This document shows, in pieces, positions 17,882-27,054 of a stretch of DNA of 64,000 bases. Where the stretch lies: the NCBI GenBank assembly GCA_029211145.1, contig JARGEQ010000092.1, positions 45,037-109,036 on the forward strand, in the 5' to 3' direction. The notes beneath the pieces were generated by a model. The model was not told the DNA's origin. It was given only the letters and a program-made list of their open reading frames with translations, and made no database searches. The stretch is from Marinimicrococcus flavescens (lineage in GTDB: Bacteria; Pseudomonadota; Alphaproteobacteria; Geminicoccales; Geminicoccaceae). Each line of letters opens with the position of its first letter. The stretch's first letter is position 1. A program made the translations under genes and the position numbers.

Positions 17882-20800
17882 TTGACCTTGCGCTGTGCCG
17901 CCTGCGAACGGGAGAATCCGGACGACGCACGGTTCTGCTCGGCCTGCGGCTGCGCCTTGGCCGCAGCCTGTCCCTCCTGCGGCCAGTCGGTGCCCGCCGG
18001 CAGCCGGTTTTGCGGCTTTTGCGGCGCCCTGGCGGAAAGCGCCGCGGAATCTGCCGGCGGGCGGCCGGGCCTCCTCTCTGCCTCGGGCGAGCGCCGCCAG
18101 GTGACGGTGATGTTCGCCGACGTCTCCGGCTACACGGCGCTGCACGAGCGGCTCGACCCCGAGGAGGTCGACCTGCTGCTCTCGGAGATCAAGCGGGCCG
18201 CCGAGAGGATCGTCGCCCGGCACGGCGGCATCGTGAACCAGTTCATCGGCGACGAGGTGCTGGCAGTCTTCGGCATCCCGCGGGCCGAGGAGGACGACCC
18301 GCGCCGCGCTGTTCTCGCGGCCCTCGAGCTGCACCGCACCGTCGAGGAGCTCGGGGCCGCCCACGAGGCGCGGGCGGGCGCGCCGATCGCCATCCACACC
18401 GGGATCAATTGCGGCCTCGTGGTGGCCCAGTACCGCAACGACCGGGAAGGGCTCTACCGGCTGATGGGCGACGCCGTGAACACGGCGGCCCGGCTGCGCT
18501 CGGCCGCGGCCGCTGGCGAGGTCCTGGTGGGGCCGGCCGTGCAGCCGCTGATCGCCCCCTATCTCCGGCTCGAGCCGTGCGAGCCGCTGAGCCTCAAGGG
18601 CAAGCTCCGGCCGATCCAGCCCTGGCGCGTTCTCGGTCCGACCCGGGTGACCTCGCGGTTCGAGGCCTCGCGGCGCCGCGGGCTGATCGAGTATGTCGGG
18701 CGGGGTGCCGAGCTGGCGGTGCTCCAGGACAATCTCGCCGCCGCCCTCGCCGGCCGGGGGCGGATCGTCACCCTCGAGGGCGAGCCCGGCATCGGCAAGA
18801 CGCGCCTTCTCTACGAGTTCATCTCGCGGATCGACCGCAAGCAGGTGATCGTCTCGCAGGGCCATTGCCAGGCCTATGGCAGCGAGATCCCCTATTTCCC
18901 GTTCCTCGACGCGCTGCGCCGCGGCCTGGGCATCGACCTTGACGGGGACGCGGCGACGGCACGCGCCAAGGCGGTCTCGACCCTGAGCGCGCTCGATCCG
19001 GCATTGGAGCCGTTGCTGCCTTTCTATCTCCATCTGCTCTCGATACCCGGCCCCTACAGCCTGCCCGCGCATCTCAAGGGCGAGGCGCTGCGGCAGGCCA
19101 TGGAGGAGGCGCTGGCGAGCCTGATCGCCAGCGCTACACGGACCCGGCCGGCGGTGCTGGTGCTGGAGAGCTGGCACTGGAGCGATGCCGCCTCGCGCTC
19201 GGCCCTCCGCCACCTGGCGCCGCTGGTCCATGCCTCGCGGCTGCTGCTGATCGTGTCGTGGCGCCCGCTCTACGGGCTCGATCTCGAGGATCTGGACGCA
19301 CAGGCGCGGATCCGCCTGGCGGCCCTCGACCGGACCGAGACCGAGGCGCTGGTCCGTGCCATCACCGGCGCCACCCAGCTGCCGGTGGGGACCGGCGCGT
19401 GGATCCACGAGAACACCGACGGCAACCCGCTGTTCGTCGAGGAAGCCTGTCGCGCCCTGCTCGAGGAGGGGGTGATCCTGGTCGACGAGGCCGGCCGCCT
19501 GGTGAGCCGCCGGCCGCTCGACCAGCTCGATCTGCCCGACAGCGTGCAGGCGGTGATTCGCGCCCGCCTCGACCGGCTGGACAGCGATGCGCGCGAGGTG
19601 GTGGCGCTCGCCTCGGTGATCGGCCGGAGCTTCGACGAGCGCCTGCTGGCCGAGCTCTACCGCGCGCAACGCCCGCTCGCCGGCATCCTGGGCGAGCTCG
19701 AGGAGCAGGAGATCATCCGCCGCTTGCGCAGCCTGCCGGAGCCGGAATTCGCGTTCCGCCACGCCCTGACCCGCGAGGTCGCCTACGACACGCTCCTCAA
19801 CCAGCAGCGCGGCGTGCTGCACAAGGCGGTCGGCGAGGCGATCGAGCGCCTGCATGGCCGCCGGCTGGCCGAGCAGGCCTCCATCCTCGCCTATCATTTC
19901 GCGCGTAGCACCTGCCCGGAGAGGTCGGTGCCCTATGCCTTCCAGGCGGGTGAGCAGGCGGCAGGTCTCTATGCCAGCGCCGAGGCCAGGAGCTATCTCG
20001 AATCCGCCCTCGACATCGCCGGCTCGCTGCCCGCCGGGCCGGAGGCGACCTGCTGGAAGATCGATGCGATCCTGCGCCTCGCGGCGCTGGGGGCGGCGCC
20101 CCACGAGGCCTGGCGCGAGGGCCTGCGGCTGGAGGAGGCGCGCGAGACGGCGCAGCGCCTGGGCGACCGGCGGCGGCTGGCGCAGGCGCTCTACTGGCTC
20201 GGCCGCCACCATTACCTGGGCTCGGAGCTCGAGCGCGCTGTGGCCTATGCCGAGGAGAGCCTGAAGATCGCCGACGAGCTGGCCGAGCCGGCCCTGGCGG
20301 CGGCGCCGGTGAACCTGATGGGGCGCGCCTTCTGGCAGCTGGGCGAGCTGGAGCGCTCGGCCGTCATGACCGGGCGCAGCATCGAGCAGATGCGCCTTTT
20401 GGGCAATCGCGCCGAGGAGGCGACGGCCGCGGGCTTCCTGAGCGCGCTGCTCGCCTATCTGGGCCGGTTCGAGCAGGCCATGGAGCTGTCCGAGCACAGC
20501 CTCGGTCTCGCTGGCGAGCTCGGCAATCCGATGGCGGAGGCTGCCGCCTATCACTACCGGGGCATCATTCGCGACCAGAGGGGGCAGTGGGAGGCGGCGA
20601 TCGCCGACTACCGGATGGCGCAGAACACGGCGCGTCGCGCCGGCGATCTCTTCCGCATCTATCTGGCGCGCTTCATGGAGGGGCGTGCGCTACTGATGAC
20701 CGGTGACACGGAGAGCGCACGCAGCGCCATCGAGGCGGCCCTGCGGCTGGCCGAGCGGATCGGCACCAGCTTCCTGCTCGGCCAGGCCAAGGGCTTTCTC

Positions 20801-21184
20801 GCCGCCTGCTCGCTGGCCGCGGGCGCGCTCGAGGAAGCCCGCGGGCAGTGCGTCGAGGCGCTGGAGCTGGCGCGGCAGGCCGGCGACCGGTTCACCCGCG
20901 GCCTCGTCCTGCGCGTGCTGGGGGAGGTGCGGGCGGCGGAGGGCGGCGAGCCGGCGCAACCGCTGCTCGAGGAGGCGGCGGCCATCCATGAGACCATCGG
21001 CGCGCGTCCCGAGCTCGCCCGCAGCTGCGCGGCCCTCGCCACGATCCTGCACCGCGCTGCCGCCTGCGAGGAGGCCGACCGCTGGGCAGCCCGCGCCGCC
21101 GGGCTCTTCGGCGAGCTCGGCATGGACTGGGACATGGCACACGGCCTCGGCGCCTTCGACCCGAAGCGGATGGCGTCGGCATAG
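17882..21184 (+). CDS. Zinc-ribbon / class III cyclase-like / AAA ATPase / TPR protein
   Basis: 1100 residues starting at a TTG with GGGAGGGG 6 nt upstream. Two zinc ribbons (C5-C8, C19-C22; C30-C33, C44-C47) are followed by a class III cyclase domain (about 75-255) with metal ligands in FADVSGYT and FIGDEV. The purine-specifying positions are Gln and Arg instead of the Lys/Asp or Glu/Cys pairs, so substrate cannot be inferred. A STAND-like ATPase follows with Walker A GEPGIGKT (near 300) and a WHWSD motif, then a long alpha-helical TPR region to the end. The architecture recurs in alphaproteobacteria and actinobacteria as a regulator of unknown partner. Confidence 0.85.
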   Translation: MTLRCAACERENPDDARFCSACGCALAAACPSCGQSVPAGSRFCGFCGALAESAAESAGGRPGLLSASGERRQVTVMFADVSGYTALHERLDPEEVDLLLSEIKRAAERIVARHGGIVNQFIGDEVLAVFGIPRAEEDDPRRAVLAALELHRTVEELGAAHEARAGAPIAIHTGINCGLVVAQYRNDREGLYRLMGDAVNTAARLRSAAAAGEVLVGPAVQPLIAPYLRLEPCEPLSLKGKLRPIQPWRVLGPTRVTSRFEASRRRGLIEYVGRGAELAVLQDNLAAALAGRGRIVTLEGEPGIGKTRLLYEFISRIDRKQVIVSQGHCQAYGSEIPYFPFLDALRRGLGIDLDGDAATARAKAVSTLSALDPALEPLLPFYLHLLSIPGPYSLPAHLKGEALRQAMEEALASLIASATRTRPAVLVLESWHWSDAASRSALRHLAPLVHASRLLLIVSWRPLYGLDLEDLDAQARIRLAALDRTETEALVRAITGATQLPVGTGAWIHENTDGNPLFVEEACRALLEEGVILVDEAGRLVSRRPLDQLDLPDSVQAVIRARLDRLDSDAREVVALASVIGRSFDERLLAELYRAQRPLAGILGELEEQEIIRRLRSLPEPEFAFRHALTREVAYDTLLNQQRGVLHKAVGEAIERLHGRRLAEQASILAYHFARSTCPERSVPYAFQAGEQAAGLYASAEARSYLESALDIAGSLPAGPEATCWKIDAILRLAALGAAPHEAWREGLRLEEARETAQRLGDRRRLAQALYWLGRHHYLGSELERAVAYAEESLKIADELAEPALAAAPVNLMGRAFWQLGELERSAVMTGRSIEQMRLLGNRAEEATAAGFLSALLAYLGRFEQAMELSEHSLGLAGELGNPMAEAAAYHYRGIIRDQRGQWEAAIADYRMAQNTARRAGDLFRIYLARFMEGRALLMTGDTESARSAIEAALRLAERIGTSFLLGQAKGFLAACSLAAGALEEARGQCVEALELARQAGDRFTRGLVLRVLGEVRAAEGGEPAQPLLEEAAAIHETIGARPELARSCAALATILHRAAACEEADRWAARAAGLFGELGMDWDMAHGLGAFDPKRMASA

Positions 21185-21722
21185 AGCGCTGCCCGAGCAG
21201 TTCGAACAAGGCGGGCTCGAGGCCTCGGGCGGCCGGCCGGACCCTGGCGGGGCGCTGCGCGCGACCGTCTTCCTCGATTTTTGTCAGTAGGCGGTGGCGA
21301 GCGTTCACCGGATCTTCAGCTTTTCTTGAGATCCTGCCGGGGTGGCAGCCCGCCGCCGCATCATCCTCGGGGCGCGCCTCTTCCACCATCCGCGAGGGTG
21401 ACACGGGCGGGTTGCCCAGACATGTGCAGGTGAAAAAGCTGTGGCGTGAGCTTCATGGCCTGTCTGCCGGGCGCGGCCGCCAACCCTGGAAGAGAGGAAA
21501 AACAGCCGCGCGCAGCGCCTTGCGCGGCACCGCCGCCACGACCCTGTGCCGCTCGCTGCCGCTGTCGGCGACGGCCGCAGGGCAGCTTGCGGCGTTCGTC
21601 CGCTGCAGGCGCGTCCGGCAAATCCGGGATTGCTCCAGCCTTTCCCCACCGGATTGCCGCACCGCGCGTCTAGTCAAGGCGCGTATCTTCCAGCACGTTG
21701 GCGGGGGGGGAGGACGAAGAGC
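21185..21722. other. Long intergenic region with a dispersed repeat
   Basis: 538 bp without a convincing gene. It begins with a copy of the roughly 40-bp dispersed repeat (21192-21234). A weak 6-bp GGATCT/AGATCC hairpin sits at 21310-21334. Short frames on both strands show no ribosome site or family resemblance. The final 60 bp must hold the promoter of the MscS gene; I cannot assign hexamers. Confidence 0.5.
21192..21234. repeat. Dispersed intergenic repeat, copy A
   Basis: Begins 8 nt after the stop of the cyclase/TPR gene. It ends in the core CGAGGCCTCGGGCGGCC, which contains the palindrome CGAGGCCTCG and is identical to copy B at 23972-23988. Confidence 0.6.
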
Positions 21723-23942
21723 GTGGGTCAAACGATTCGACCGTTCCTGTGCGCGGTGGCGCTGCTGCTGCTCCTGCCGGCCTGGGGGGTGGCGGCCGCC
21801 ACGGTAGCCGTTCCGGCGTCCTCCAACGCTGCCGCCGAGGCCCCGCCGACCGCCGACGAGCAGCTTCGCACGCTGCTTGATGCCTTTCCCGCCGGCATCG
21901 ACGAGCGGCAGCTCGACGCGCTCCTGGGGGTCATGGGCGATTCCGAGCTGCGCGCGGCGCTGCGCACACGGCTCATGGCCGAACTCGCCGAGCGGCAGGT
22001 TGCGAGCCCGGCCCAGCCCAACCTCCTGGAGTTCTACCGCGAGCGGCTGGCGGCGCTGGCGCAGGCCTATGACCGGCTCCCCGCTGCCATGGCCGGGGTT
22101 TTCCTGCGTCCCCGCGGAAGCGACATTCCACTGCAGCCGGGTCCTCTCGCTGCCGCGATCGTGGGCCTTCTGGCCCTCGGATTCGCCACCATGCTGGTGG
22201 TGCGTCGCGGCCTCGACGGGTGGCGGCGGCGGCTCGCCAACCCGCCGCCCGTCGGCCGCGCCCAGGTCGCATCACGCCTGGCGCTGCGCTTTCTTCTCGA
22301 GCTGGTCGAGATCGCGTCGTTTCCGCTGGCGCTGATCGCCGGCTATTTTCTCCTGTCACCCTCGCACCCTGCCGCCGGCCACGTTCTGCTCGTGCTGTTG
22401 CGCGCGGTGACGATCGTTCTCATGACAGCGATGCTGGCGCGTTTGATGTGCGATCCGCGCGACCCGAGGCTGCGGCTGCTGCCCGTGGCGGACGGGCCTG
22501 CGCGCCGGCTCCACGTAGCGGTCGTCGTCACCGCCCTGCTGCTGGCAACGGTTGCCGGCCTGGTCCAGATGTTCGCTGGCCTCGGCCTCGGCCGGGACGA
22601 GCTGGTGGCGCTGGGGCTGCCGCTCAGCATGCTGCCCTATGCCTGGCTGCTTTTTCTTGTCTGGCGCTTCCAGCGCCCGATGCTGCTGCATCTGACCCGG
22701 ACGCTACGGTTGCGGCGCGAGGCGGCGACGCTGCTGGGGCTCGTGCCCGTGGTGGCGAGCCTCTACCTGGTCGGGCTGTGGGTCGTGCTGAGCGCCGCTG
22801 CCCTGCGCGGCCAGGAGGAGTTGGCGTGGCGGGTCATGGCGAGCTTTGCCCTGCTGCTGGCCGCACCGGCTGCGGCCGTGGCGGCGAGGCGGCTCCTGGA
22901 GCGGCTCTTTCGCGACGAGGAGGCCAGCGCACCGGCGCCGGGCACACCGTCCGGCCGTCATCTGCACCGCCTGATGCGCGCCATCTGGATCGTTCTGGCG
23001 GTGCTGGCCGTGGCCGCCACGGGCTGGATCTGGGGCTTCGAGCCGGGCCATGTGGGCATCGGCGGGGCGCTGTTGCGGCTGCTCTTCGACTTCGGCGCGG
23101 TGCTGCTGTTGGCCTATGTCGGCTGGGCGCTGATCGAGCGGCTGATCGAGCGCTCGCTGACAAAGGCGCGGCGCGCCCCGCGCGACTTTCGCGCCCAGCG
23201 CGTGGCGACCCTCCTGCCGCTGCTGCGCAGCTTCCTGCATACCGTCCTGCTGGCGATGCTGGGCATGATCCTGCTCTCCTCGATCGGCATCGAGATCGGG
23301 CCGCTGCTGGCGGGTGCCGGCGTGGTCGGCATCGCCATCGGCCTGGGGGCGCAGTCGAGCATCGCCGACATTCTGGCCGGCGTGTTCTTCCTTCTCGAGA
23401 ACGCCTTTCATGTCGGCGACTATGTCGAGGTGGGCAATCTGCGCGGCACGGTGGAGGGAATCTCGCTGCGCTCGCTCAAGCTGCGGCACCATCGCGGCGC
23501 CGTGCACACCCTGCCGTTCGGCAAGATCCCCTCGCTCACCAACTACAGCCGCGACTGGGCGCTGATGCGCCTCGAGTTCCGGGTCAAGCCCGAGACCGAC
23601 GTGGCGCTCCTCAAGAAGCTGGTGAAGAGGATCGGCCAGGAGCTGGCCGCCGACCCGGAGATGGGGCCCAACTTCATCGAGCCGCTGAAGTCGCAGGGCG
23701 TGCGCCGGGTCGAGGACAACGCGATCATCGTCGGCATCAAGTATATCGCCCGGCCGGGCGAGCAGTTCGTGATCCGCCGCGAGGCCTATCACCGCCTCCT
23801 CAAGGCGTTCCAGGACAATGGAATCGAGCTGGTCGGGCGGGGTGTGGTGGTGAAGGTCGAGGGAGGTGAAGGGGCGTCCGCGGCTGCGGGCGCCGCGGCT
23901 GGCGAGGTCGTCCGCCGCGAGCTCGAGGAGGAGGCCAGCTAG
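21723..23942 (+). CDS. Large MscS-family mechanosensitive channel
   Basis: 739 residues from a GTG at 21723 preceded by GGAGGA. A signal peptide and about eight to ten hydrophobic helices lead to the MscS core: pore helix VGIAIGLGAQSSIADILAG followed by ENAFHVGDYVEVGNLRGTVEGISLR in the beta domain and a C-terminal vestibule. The Gly/Ala-rich pore helix is the MscS hallmark. The long N-terminus resembles the DUF3772/MscK-like group. It releases solutes on hypo-osmotic shock. A dispersed repeat and a convergent-terminator hairpin follow the stop. Confidence 0.9.
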   Translation: MGQTIRPFLCAVALLLLLPAWGVAAATVAVPASSNAAAEAPPTADEQLRTLLDAFPAGIDERQLDALLGVMGDSELRAALRTRLMAELAERQVASPAQPNLLEFYRERLAALAQAYDRLPAAMAGVFLRPRGSDIPLQPGPLAAAIVGLLALGFATMLVVRRGLDGWRRRLANPPPVGRAQVASRLALRFLLELVEIASFPLALIAGYFLLSPSHPAAGHVLLVLLRAVTIVLMTAMLARLMCDPRDPRLRLLPVADGPARRLHVAVVVTALLLATVAGLVQMFAGLGLGRDELVALGLPLSMLPYAWLLFLVWRFQRPMLLHLTRTLRLRREAATLLGLVPVVASLYLVGLWVVLSAAALRGQEELAWRVMASFALLLAAPAAAVAARRLLERLFRDEEASAPAPGTPSGRHLHRLMRAIWIVLAVLAVAATGWIWGFEPGHVGIGGALLRLLFDFGAVLLLAYVGWALIERLIERSLTKARRAPRDFRAQRVATLLPLLRSFLHTVLLAMLGMILLSSIGIEIGPLLAGAGVVGIAIGLGAQSSIADILAGVFFLLENAFHVGDYVEVGNLRGTVEGISLRSLKLRHHRGAVHTLPFGKIPSLTNYSRDWALMRLEFRVKPETDVALLKKLVKRIGQELAADPEMGPNFIEPLKSQGVRRVEDNAIIVGIKYIARPGEQFVIRREAYHRLLKAFQDNGIELVGRGVVVKVEGGEGASAAAGAAAGEVVRRELEEEAS

Positions 23943-23949
23943 GGCATTT

Positions 23950-23988
23950 CCCGAACAGCTGGAACGCGGGGCGAGGCCTCGGGCGGCC
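23950..23988. repeat. Dispersed intergenic repeat, copy B
   Basis: Begins 7 nt after the MscS stop. The 17-bp core at 23972-23988 is identical to copy A, and the upstream half shares CCGA-CAG--GAAC with it. Confidence 0.6.
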
Positions 23989-24028
23989 GCCACGACCTTG
24001 CGGCTGTCGTCTGCAGCACGCGCTTCCA

Positions 24029-24067
24029 GCGGAGCGGGAGTTGCTCCGGCAGGCGCGCCCGCTCCGC
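24029..24067. terminator. Bidirectional terminator-like hairpin between mscS and bphP
   Basis: Perfect 10-bp arms GCGGAGCGGG and CCCGCTCCGC separated by 19 nt in the 128-bp space between convergent genes. No U-tract on either side, so termination strength is uncertain. Confidence 0.45.
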
Positions 24068-24070
24068 CGT

Positions 24071-26245
24071 TCAGATCCCGCTTGTCTCGGTGCCTATGGG
24101 TACGGTGAGCGTGATCCTGGTTCCGGCGCAGGACGAGCGGGCCGAGATCTCTCCGCCGATCTGGCGGACGAGCGCCTCGACCAGACGGGACCCGAAGCCG
24201 TTCGCCGCCGTATCCGCGATACCCGCACCACGGTCCGCCACCGTAACCCGCAGCATGGACCGGCCCATCGGCTTTGCCGTCACGTCGATGGATCCCGCCT
24301 TGCCGTCATAGGCATATTTCACGGCGTTGGTCACGAGCTCGGTGATCACCAGCGCCAGCGCCACCGCCTTGCTGGTAGGCACGAGGATCGCCGGCACCTG
24401 GACGGCCACCTGGTCTGCCCATGCCGGCCCCCAGGCGCGCACCAGGCCGTCGCGCAGCTCGCGCAGATAGCTCCCGAACTCCACCGCCTGGATCTGGTCG
24501 GAGCGCCAGAGCCGCTGGTGGACCATGCTGACGGCGAGCAGCCGGCGGCAGGCTTCCTCGAACGAGGCCCTGGCGGCGGCATCGCCGATCTCCTCGCCCT
24601 GGAGGCGGAGCATCGAGCTGACGAGCTGGAGGCTGTTCTGGACCCGGTGATGCACCTCCCTCATCAGGAGGTCCTTTTGCGCGAGAAGCGCCTCCTTGTC
24701 GGCAAGAGCGCAGTGCAGGCTGGCGTTCAGCTCTCTGAGCGACTGCCGCTGGCGCAGGTCGAGCAGCGCCTGCCGCAGCTTGCCGGCGGCGGCGAGCTCG
24801 GCAGCGCTCCACGGCCGGGACCGTCCGGCGACGGTCTCGCACCATGTCTCGAAGGACTTGCGCGGCGTGAGCTGGCCGGGCAGCTCACCCGGCGCCGCGG
24901 GCTTGTGGGGATTGCCGGCCCAGTTGATGGTCTCGATCCGCTCCGCCCTGAACCACAGCAGCAGGAGCGGCTCGGTGCCTCGCACCGTGGTGGCGAGGAC
25001 GCCGCTGCCGGTGGCCCGCCAGGCCGAGGCCGGCTCGAATTGATGGGAAAGCCGGTCGGTGGCCCAGGGATCGGATGTCTGCGTGTCCGACAGCCAGCCT
25101 GCCAGGGCACGGATCTCCCCCTCGCCCGGCGTATGGCCGAACCTCACGACCCTTTGGCCCAGCACGATGGCGGTGCCGTCGGCGGGTACGAGCTGGCGCA
25201 GCTCGGGCCCTTGCTCGAGGAGGGCGGTCTCGATCACCTCCGCCGCGGCAAGCGCGGCGACGAGCTGCTCGCGGGCCGCCGCCAGCTGCCAGGCCTGGGC
25301 GTGATTCTCGGCCTCGTCACGGGCGCTGACCTGCTGTGCCAGGATCTGGCCTACATGCTTGCAGGCCTCGCGCTGCTCGTAGGGCACCAGTCTCGGCGTG
25401 CCATGATGGCAGGCGATCAACCCCCAGAGCGCTCCCTCGCAGACGATGGAGACCGACATCGACGCGGCCACGCCCATGTTCTTTAGATACTGCACGTGGA
25501 TGGGCGACACGCTGCGCAGCCCGCAGTCGCTCATGTCGAGCGGCGTCGCCCCCCTCGCGGACACGGACGGCGTCAGGGGTGCGGGCGTGTAGCCGGTGTC
25601 GGGGATGACCCTTATCGTGTTGCGCACATAGAGCGCGCGCGCCTGACGCGGGATGTCCGAGGCCGGGAAATGGTGATTGAGGAAGGTGGGCAGCCCCTCG
25701 ACGCCGGCCTCGGCCGCCACGCAGCCCGAGCCGTCCTCGAGGAAGCGGTAGATCATGACGCGGTCGAAGCCGGTCAGGCGCCTCATGGCGGCGGCCGCGC
25801 GCCGGCACAGCTCGTCCAGACCTGCCGCCGCCTCGAGCTCGCTGCCGATCGCCCGGATCCGCCCCAAAAGCTGCGCCGCGTTCCCGGCGCCTGGCGTCGA
25901 CGGCTCCAGCTCGAGGATGACGACCCCGTCGCGCTCGTGGACCGAAAGGTCGAGCGGCCCGGGCAGAGGCGGTCCCGCGACCGCGCCCGCATAGACCGGC
26001 TCGCCTTGCCCGGCGAGGCTGCACGAGGCGGGCAGGGCCGCCCCGGCGGCGCCGAGCACCTTCTCGATGGGGGCTCCGAGTACCTCCGCCGCTTGCATCC
26101 CCAAGATCCGCTCCGGGTCGCCGGCGAGCTGAAGGATGCACCCGTTCAAGGGCTCGAGGACGAGGAGCAGACCGTGCGGCTGGATCGAGCCCGGAATGTG
26201 GATCGGCTCGCGGTCGCAGTTCGAGAGATCGAGAGATTCTGCCAT
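24071..26245 (-). CDS. bphP: Bacteriophytochrome histidine kinase (PAS-GAF-PHY-HisKA_2)
   Basis: 724 residues from the ATG at 26245 (nine codons longer if 26272 is used). The biliverdin-attachment cysteine is C10 in SNCDREPIHIPGSIQPHG. The GAF domain has PASDIPRQAR and the chromophore-contacting histidines in SPIHVQYL and ACHHGTPR. The PHY domain keeps WFRAE and the tongue motif PRKSF. The output is a HisKA_2/HWE-type kinase (REVHHRVQNSLQLVSSMLRLQ) with its ATPase domain. It senses red/far-red light. It lies downstream of the haem oxygenase gene that makes its chromophore. No cognate response regulator is adjacent. Confidence 0.95.
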   Translation of the reverse strand: MAESLDLSNCDREPIHIPGSIQPHGLLLVLEPLNGCILQLAGDPERILGMQAAEVLGAPIEKVLGAAGAALPASCSLAGQGEPVYAGAVAGPPLPGPLDLSVHERDGVVILELEPSTPGAGNAAQLLGRIRAIGSELEAAAGLDELCRRAAAAMRRLTGFDRVMIYRFLEDGSGCVAAEAGVEGLPTFLNHHFPASDIPRQARALYVRNTIRVIPDTGYTPAPLTPSVSARGATPLDMSDCGLRSVSPIHVQYLKNMGVAASMSVSIVCEGALWGLIACHHGTPRLVPYEQREACKHVGQILAQQVSARDEAENHAQAWQLAAAREQLVAALAAAEVIETALLEQGPELRQLVPADGTAIVLGQRVVRFGHTPGEGEIRALAGWLSDTQTSDPWATDRLSHQFEPASAWRATGSGVLATTVRGTEPLLLLWFRAERIETINWAGNPHKPAAPGELPGQLTPRKSFETWCETVAGRSRPWSAAELAAAGKLRQALLDLRQRQSLRELNASLHCALADKEALLAQKDLLMREVHHRVQNSLQLVSSMLRLQGEEIGDAAARASFEEACRRLLAVSMVHQRLWRSDQIQAVEFGSYLRELRDGLVRAWGPAWADQVAVQVPAILVPTSKAVALALVITELVTNAVKYAYDGKAGSIDVTAKPMGRSMLRVTVADRGAGIADTAANGFGSRLVEALVRQIGGEISARSSCAGTRITLTVPIGTETSGI

Positions 26246-26333
26246 CAGCTCGCAAGCTCCGCCTGCACGCACTTGCGCTCCCCCCGCGAGGCGTCCCCGA
26301 TGGCACAGACCGCTGCCGTCCGGCCGGCCATCA

Positions 26334-26978
26334 TCACGATGCTCGCGGCATGGAGAGCCACGTCTCGAAGGCCACGAACATCGCCTCGGCCGCCGCCTGC
26401 GCCTCGTCCGCCGCCGGCGAGCGGCAGTCGAGCGTGTCGAGCGCCGTGACGCAGGCTCGCCACATCGGCCCCGTATCAGGTCCGTAGCTCGCGAAGAAGC
26501 GCCCGCCGTGCCTGGCGTCGATGCCGAGCCGCTGGGAGGCCTGGCGCAGCACGATCCTGCCGCCCAGCGATGCTCCTTCGCTCACATAGAGCGCGCCGAG
26601 CCCGGCCGCGGCGCTTTCCAGCCGGGGCAGGAAGGGGCACGAGGGGATGGCGGCGAGGGCGGCTTCGCCGGTGCCGAGATCCCGCAGGTCGGCTTCGAGC
26701 CAGCCGCATTTGCGCCGGGCAGGAATGTCGATGCCCGTCCCGCTCCAGCCGATCCGCGGCATGGCCGTCTCGAGGGGGCGGTGGAGGCCGAGCAGGCGGC
26801 ATAGAAGCAGCCGGTAGCTCTCCGGCGAGGCGAGCCGGCTCTCCAGAGCCATGGCCGCCTCGGCGCGCCGGTGGAGTGTCGCGGTCGAACGGCGCAGCCG
26901 CTCGCGCATGGTGCCGCAGGCGCGAGGGCCGGGCCGGCAGGACGGTAGGACAGGCGACGGGAGGATCTTCTCAGGCAT
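26334..26978 (-). CDS. bphO: Biliverdin-producing haem oxygenase
   Basis: 214 residues (191 if the ATG at 26909, MRERLRRST, is used; that start fits the family better). It cleaves haem to biliverdin IXalpha, CO and iron. The proximal histidine is in TATLHRRAE and the distal helix GALYVSEGASLGGRIV has the conserved glycines. It precedes bphP by about 90 nt on the same strand, the standard bphO-bphP arrangement. It lies 76 bp after modC; a weak promoter (TGGACA, 17 bp, CTACTT) can be drawn there, but readthrough from modABC is possible. Confidence 0.92.
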   Translation of the reverse strand: MPEKILPSPVLPSCRPGPRACGTMRERLRRSTATLHRRAEAAMALESRLASPESYRLLLCRLLGLHRPLETAMPRIGWSGTGIDIPARRKCGWLEADLRDLGTGEAALAAIPSCPFLPRLESAAAGLGALYVSEGASLGGRIVLRQASQRLGIDARHGGRFFASYGPDTGPMWRACVTALDTLDCRSPAADEAQAAAEAMFVAFETWLSMPRAS

Positions 26979-27054
26979 CTATCGCATAGAAGTAGCGGGT
27001 GGTGCTCCGGCTTGTCCAGCGGAGCGCAGCCGGGCGCGACATCGCGCGCCTCCA

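Noticed and set aside
16982..20554. A 1190-residue reading frame on the minus strand opposite the desaturase and cyclase/TPR genes (similar giants at 44324-47869 and 31735-34083).
   Set aside because: Rich in Gln, Arg, His and Asp as expected from antisense reading of GC-biased codons; the plus-strand proteins have clear domains.
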